The translations under genes were made by a program, and so were the position numbers. 64,000 nt of DNA from Leishmania martiniquensis. Taxonomy: Eukaryota; Euglenozoa; Kinetoplastea; Trypanosomatida; Trypanosomatidae. The notes under the pieces were generated by a model. It had not been told where the DNA came from and ran no database searches. It worked only from the letters and a program-made list of their open reading frames with translations. Of the stretch, positions 59,947-64,000 are shown piece after piece (the first letter of the stretch is position 1; each line of letters starts with the position of its first letter). Location of the stretch: the NCBI RefSeq assembly GCF_017916325.1, contig NC_090163.1, positions 317,501-381,500 of the forward strand, read 5' to 3'.

Positions 59947-62673
59947 ATGCGTGAACGCGTCAGCTCCGCCCCGCCCGCGCTTGCGGTGACGGGTAAGGGT
60001 CTCTCCGAAGGTGTGACGCAGAGCAGACGCGCCGGAACGTCACTGGCCGTGGCTGCTGCTTCCACTGACGGTGGCTCTAACACTGACGGGAGGCGTTCAC
60101 AGAGACACAAACGGCAGTCACTGGAGAAAGAAGCTGCGCCGCGCGACGTGTCCGCGGGCCCATATGGAAGAGGCCTTGGACGAGAGAAGAGGAGCGTCAC
60201 CGCAACGTCGGCAAGAGTCAGCTCCAGCCGCTCTGCATCAAGCCAGCACGCCCTGCATCTTCTGCACCCGCCGCGTAGCGTGGCTGTAGAGGTGTCGCTC
60301 GTGCAAAATCTCAAAAAGCAGATCACATGTCTAGAGGCGCAGCTGCGCGTTCTCAAGCAGCAGCAGGACACCATGGCCCGCGCGCATCGCCACCCTCGTG
60401 GAGGTTACGATGGCGAGCCCGTGAGGGCAGCGGAGGCATTGGCGACAGCTCGCCTCACGAGCGTTGAGCTGCCCCTTCCGCATACGCAGCGCATCCATCA
60501 CGCTGATGCGGCCGCGGCTAGTGCGTATGCAACTGAACCCGATGACGATGCCGTTGCGCGCATGCGCGGGATACCGTCAGTGTACCAGACAGAGCGTAGC
60601 ACTCTTCTCCACAACATCGAGTCTCTCACGAAGGATGTCGAAGGGCTGCAGAAGCTCGTCTTACATCTCGGGCGGGAGAGAGACGTGATGGCGGCTGAGG
60701 TCGTCGATTTCCGCGCCGCGCTACGGGAGATGAAGACCGAAAATGAAGCCATGGCCGCTGAGTGTGCCGCGACACACCGATTGCTGGAGAGTGAGCAGGC
60801 TCTGCGGCGTGCGGCTGAACAGAGCACAGCGGCGGCTTCAACGCACAGAAGCAGCATCTCCATAGCGGACGCAGTCAGTCAACGCGACTACTACAGGCTG
60901 CAGGCGGAGCGGGCGTCAGAGGCACTGGCGCTGGCCAAGGCGCGCATAGATACCGTCGAGAAGGCGCTTCAGCGAGAGCGTGAGGCCGCGAAGATATTGG
61001 AGACGCAGCTGTGCAGCGCGCTAGATCGCATGGCCCTGATGGAGCGCCGCGAGGATGATTTGGCTCACTACTACCGACGGCTGAGCGGGCGGTTTGTTAC
61101 TGTGTCCGCCACGCTCCGCCATGTGCTGGATGTCATTCCAGAGGACCTCTTGCAGCAAGAGCGTGCATCGTCACCTGGGCGCGTGCCTTCGGGTCCATCG
61201 GAAGCAGCAGAGATGACCATAGGCAAGCTGCGTGACACCCTAGATGCGTGGCACTCCGAGGCCAAGGCGAAGGCCGATGCGGCTGAAGGGCAGGGGGCCA
61301 CGGAAGTGATCACTTGCGACGCGCTGATGGCCTTTGATGGGGTCACGGCAGCAACGACCGCGGAAGTCAGCGGCGCAGATGACGTGTCGCCGACAAAAGC
61401 CGATGAGGCGGCAGTAACAGCCCCGCATCCGCCGTTGGAGCCGACCCCCCACAGTAGACTGCTGCCACCGCCGCTGCCCAACCCTTTGGAGGCGGAGGGT
61501 AGCGCCAAGGATCAACCGACAGTGGCGCCGCAAGAGTCAGCGGCAGACAGTGCCGCGCTGTTCATCACTCCAACTCTAACCGTAGCTCCGCAGTCCTCGT
61601 CGTGGGCGACTGAGGCGCCAGCGGCACACCCATTGCCCGCGGCTCCGACGTCCATCGAGGGCGCTGGCGGTGCCGCGCTACCGACCAATAGCGGTGAAAA
61701 GGGTGTCGAGGGCTTCGCGGTAAATGCGACATGGCCAGAAGAGGTGTACGGTGCGGGAGACGCAACCGCCACGCAGCTGCCACTGCCGAAGGCGGCCACA
61801 GTGCTTACGCCGAGGACGGGTGATGCTCCGGCGCTGAAGCCCGCTACCGTTTATCATGCGGCGGACATGCACACGGCAGCACGCCCACTTGTGGACGAGG
61901 AAAGCTTCACAGAGCACGCTGCGTTTGACCCTATTCAGCAGGGTGCGAAGGGGCAGAGAGCAAAGGTGACCGAGGGCTCGGCCGCAGTGCACACAGCCGA
62001 GGCCAATGCCCTCGGTGTCTCTGAAGCGCCGTCGTCGTCTGGTAACATGCCTGAGGTACCGCCGATGACGGAGGCGCCGCCAGGCACGGCTGGACTCCCG
62101 CAAACGTCGACACCTCTGCATACGATCCCAGCTGTGCACTTGGACAGCGACAGCGGCCCTGCTGCAGTGCTTTCGTCCTCGCCCCCTCAGCTGCAAGGCG
62201 AAGGCGCACTAGCTCCGCGCCTGCCTCCGCCTTTAACCTTTACGGCAACACCAGCTTCAGCGTTGCTGCCCGCCCAGACACCAGAGTTAGATGCTGCGAA
62301 CCAGAGCGGTGCGGCGCCGCCAGCTGAAAATGACGAATCGCCGACGAGAGATGCGCAGGCGAACAAGGCTGCGGAAGCGGAGACCACAGCCGAAGGTGAG
62401 GTAGTGCTGGCTATGGAAGCTGTCGCATCCACTCTACCGCCCCTGCCACCAGCTACTACCGTTGCGTTTCAGCTGCCTTCGCCGCCAGCCTTTGCGGCGC
62501 CTCCTCCACCCCCTCCAACCCTCGTTTCTGTGCCGCTTCCGCCAGCAATGGCTTCAACGCCGTCAGCCCCAGCACAGCCGTCCCTGGAGGAGCAACTAGC
62601 GGCACTGAATGCACGCATCGAAACCCAAGAAGCGGTGCTGGAAGAGATGGTGCGAAAGCACCGGGGCCTGTGA
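59947..62673 (+). CDS. Coiled-coil and proline-rich protein
   Basis: 908 residues from ATG 59947 (a GTG two codons earlier is not used). Order of parts: a basic Ser/Arg-rich N-terminus; coiled coil at about 119-145 (VQNLKKQITCLEAQLRVLKQ); long coiled coils at about 217-295 and 315-370; a Pro/Ala/Thr-rich disordered region from about 420 to 835; a polyproline stretch at about 840-877 with runs of five to six Pro; and a final 30-residue coiled coil (LEEQLAALNARIETQEAVLEEM). The polyproline-then-coil end resembles a profilin- or SH3-binding FH1-like module, but there is no FH2 domain. A cytoskeletal scaffold is the best guess. Confidence 0.83.
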   Translation: MRERVSSAPPALAVTGKGLSEGVTQSRRAGTSLAVAAASTDGGSNTDGRRSQRHKRQSLEKEAAPRDVSAGPYGRGLGREKRSVTATSARVSSSRSASSQHALHLLHPPRSVAVEVSLVQNLKKQITCLEAQLRVLKQQQDTMARAHRHPRGGYDGEPVRAAEALATARLTSVELPLPHTQRIHHADAAAASAYATEPDDDAVARMRGIPSVYQTERSTLLHNIESLTKDVEGLQKLVLHLGRERDVMAAEVVDFRAALREMKTENEAMAAECAATHRLLESEQALRRAAEQSTAAASTHRSSISIADAVSQRDYYRLQAERASEALALAKARIDTVEKALQREREAAKILETQLCSALDRMALMERREDDLAHYYRRLSGRFVTVSATLRHVLDVIPEDLLQQERASSPGRVPSGPSEAAEMTIGKLRDTLDAWHSEAKAKADAAEGQGATEVITCDALMAFDGVTAATTAEVSGADDVSPTKADEAAVTAPHPPLEPTPHSRLLPPPLPNPLEAEGSAKDQPTVAPQESAADSAALFITPTLTVAPQSSSWATEAPAAHPLPAAPTSIEGAGGAALPTNSGEKGVEGFAVNATWPEEVYGAGDATATQLPLPKAATVLTPRTGDAPALKPATVYHAADMHTAARPLVDEESFTEHAAFDPIQQGAKGQRAKVTEGSAAVHTAEANALGVSEAPSSSGNMPEVPPMTEAPPGTAGLPQTSTPLHTIPAVHLDSDSGPAAVLSSSPPQLQGEGALAPRLPPPLTFTATPASALLPAQTPELDAANQSGAAPPAENDESPTRDAQANKAAEAETTAEGEVVLAMEAVASTLPPLPPATTVAFQLPSPPAFAAPPPPPPTLVSVPLPPAMASTPSAPAQPSLEEQLAALNARIETQEAVLEEMVRKHRGL

Positions 62674-63856
62674 GGCCCGCAGGTGACGGAAAGCATATTG
62701 GGCTGCGCGTCGTGAGGAAGAGAAGCAGAAGACAGAGGGGGAGAGGAAATGCTAGACGAGGTGTCTGCAGTGCTGGCAGCGTATGCAAGCGATGGCCTCC
62801 TCCATGGCAGATCAATGTGCGTGTCTCTCCTGCCGCCTTCTGTGGGCGTTAGCTTCCCCTCCCCTCACCACTCCCCCCGCTGACGGGAACGGTAGGAGTC
62901 AGCCGTCCTCGCTTCACGCGAGGCTGGAGGCTTTCTCGGGCCCTTATCCACCTCCACTCGCTGCCGCATGTTTTTGTCGTTGGTGTTGCTGCATCCTCCG
63001 GTGCGCTACCCGAAGGCCTCTGCGTATGCCATGGTGGCGGCGGCCACCGCTGTCCCCTCTTTCTACACGCCTTTCTGCGTTGCTCCTGCGGGCGTCTCCA
63101 CCTTAGTGCTCTCTGACCTGCGCTCGCTTCTCCTTCGAATAAGGCATTGAGACGACCGCCCCCCTCCCACACACATACACGAAAGAAAAAAAGCAGAACT
63201 ATGAATGGAGAGTACCAGGGACGCACCAAAATAATGCAGCGAAAGGCGAGATAGGGCGTAGTGCGGGGGGCCGAGGGAAGGGCCGTCGAGGCGCCGCTAA
63301 TCGCACCTTCCCGTTCTGCCCCACATCACCATTGCATGCTCTACATGCGCCCCCCTCCGCTATCGATCGCTATCGTTGACTCCGCCTCCCATCACCCTTT
63401 GTTTCTCTGTGCCGCCTGCTTCCTTGCTTCTTGCGCTCGCACTTGCACACTGGACGGGCACCAACGCCGACTGAGGTGCAGCGCCATCGGGTCGAAGTTT
63501 TCTGCAGTCTTTGCGCCGTCACCGAACTCACGACGGCGTGGACGGAGAAGTCGGCTTCGTTTGTGCCGACAACGCTCACGATTGGCGTCCGACGCGTCGC
63601 CTACAGACACACCGTCACACACCGCGCCGACGCTCCCCCTGCCCCCCTCCTCCCTCTCTCTGCTTCTTCTTTTGTTGTTCGCCTCCCCTTCTGCTCACTC
63701 TGCTGTAGCGGTAAGTCACTCGTAACGCCGCCTCCGCTCACTCCCCCTGGAGAGCAGAGGCATTGATATTCATCCCGTCTGTGTAGTCACCCTGGCCGTT
63801 GCAGCTGCATCGCCGCAGCTCCTCTCCCTCCCCGCTCCCATCCTCCTTCCACTTCC
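62674..63856. other. Intergenic region, 1.2 kb
   Basis: No supported gene. Mixed sequence to about 63150, an A-run near 63185, then pyrimidine tracts at 63340-63430 and 63640-63700 before the last gene. Confidence 0.6.
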
Positions 63857-64000
63857 ATGAATATGGGTGATGTGGACTGCCGCCCGCTGCTTTCGAACAG
63901 CCGCGAGAATCTGCCACCATCGCTGCTGCAATCGCCGTCCTTGTCCACGCAGCGGCAGTCGAGGTGGGTCGACTCAACGTGGGTTCTCCCTGAGGACGGC
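63857..64000 (+). CDS. 5' end of a further gene (partial)
   Basis: From ATG 63857 the frame is open for 48 codons to the window edge (begins MNMGDVDCRPLLSNSRENL, Ser/Leu/Gln-rich). Third positions are mostly G or C, and a pyrimidine-rich leader precedes it. A second in-frame ATG is two codons in. The visible part is a disordered, polar N-terminus with a dileucine-like PLL, as seen in some membrane or kinase proteins, but the product cannot be told. Confidence 0.6.
   Translation, partial: MNMGDVDCRPLLSNSRENLPPSLLQSPSLSTQRQSRWVDSTWVLPEDG

Noticed and set aside
1..64000. tRNA, rRNA, snoRNA genes and CRISPR arrays
   Set aside because: Looked for clover-leaf boxes, C/D-box pairs and regularly spaced repeats; none found that I could defend by eye. 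A covariance-model scan could still find small RNAs in the long gaps.

Overview
This window looks like nuclear DNA of a trypanosomatid, almost certainly Leishmania or a very close relative. The evidence is internal. All recognisable genes lie on the + strand with no introns. They have strong G/C preference at third codon positions and are separated by 1 to 4 kb of pyrimidine-rich, CA/GT/TA-microsatellite-rich DNA. Many are preceded by a polypyrimidine tract and a first AG, the layout used for spliced-leader trans-splicing. The whole window therefore reads as one polycistronic transcription unit. From memory (not checkable here), the gene order ribonucleotide reductase large chain, 40S S14, paired 40S S20 matches Leishmania chromosome 28. 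A tyrosine-recombinase/reverse-transcriptase element near 44-46.5 kb resembles the TATE elements known from the subgenus Viannia, which makes a Viannia-like species the first guess.

Layout. 1-94: likely 3' end of an upstream gene. 0.9-5 kb: membrane-anchored WD40-like protein and a small unrecognised protein. 6.4-8.8 kb: ribonucleotide reductase large chain. 10.7-11.6 kb: coiled-coil protein. 14-18.4 kb: CCR4/nocturnin-like exonuclease with very large disordered inserts. 21.3-22.2 kb: EF-hand/FUN14-like protein. 23.8-24.4 kb: probable mitochondrial ribosomal protein bS16m. 25.5-26.7 kb: armadillo-like membrane protein. 28.4-31.3 kb: zinc-ribbon plus short-chain dehydrogenase fusion lacking the catalytic Tyr. 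32.4-32.8 kb: Tctex-type dynein light chain. 33.8-34.2 kb: 40S S14. 35.7-36.1 kb: LSm5-like protein. 37.1-37.8 kb: single-span, probably mitochondrial, protein. 42.0-42.5 kb: DUF1648-like membrane protein. 43.9-46.5 kb: the retroelement. 47.7-49.0 kb: Serinc-family protein. 50.1-53.3 kb: large protein with repeated dsRBD-like segments. 54.4-59.0 kb: two 40S S20 genes in 1.17-kb near-identical direct repeats flanking a PPR protein. 59.9-62.7 kb: coiled-coil/proline-rich protein. 63.9 kb to the end: start of a further gene.

The genes are not a pathway. They are a normal trypanosomatid mix of housekeeping functions (DNA precursor synthesis, cytosolic and mitochondrial translation, RNA processing, motor and membrane functions) whose expression would be set mainly after transcription. 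The most unusual object is the retroelement inside the gene array. Next are the CCR4-like enzyme with a split catalytic domain, the SDR fusion with a changed active site, the homogenised S20 repeats, and a perfect 12-bp hairpin in an unusually long gene-free stretch. Many initiation codons were chosen by hand as the first in-frame ATG, because the longest open frames often begin at GTG/TTG upstream.
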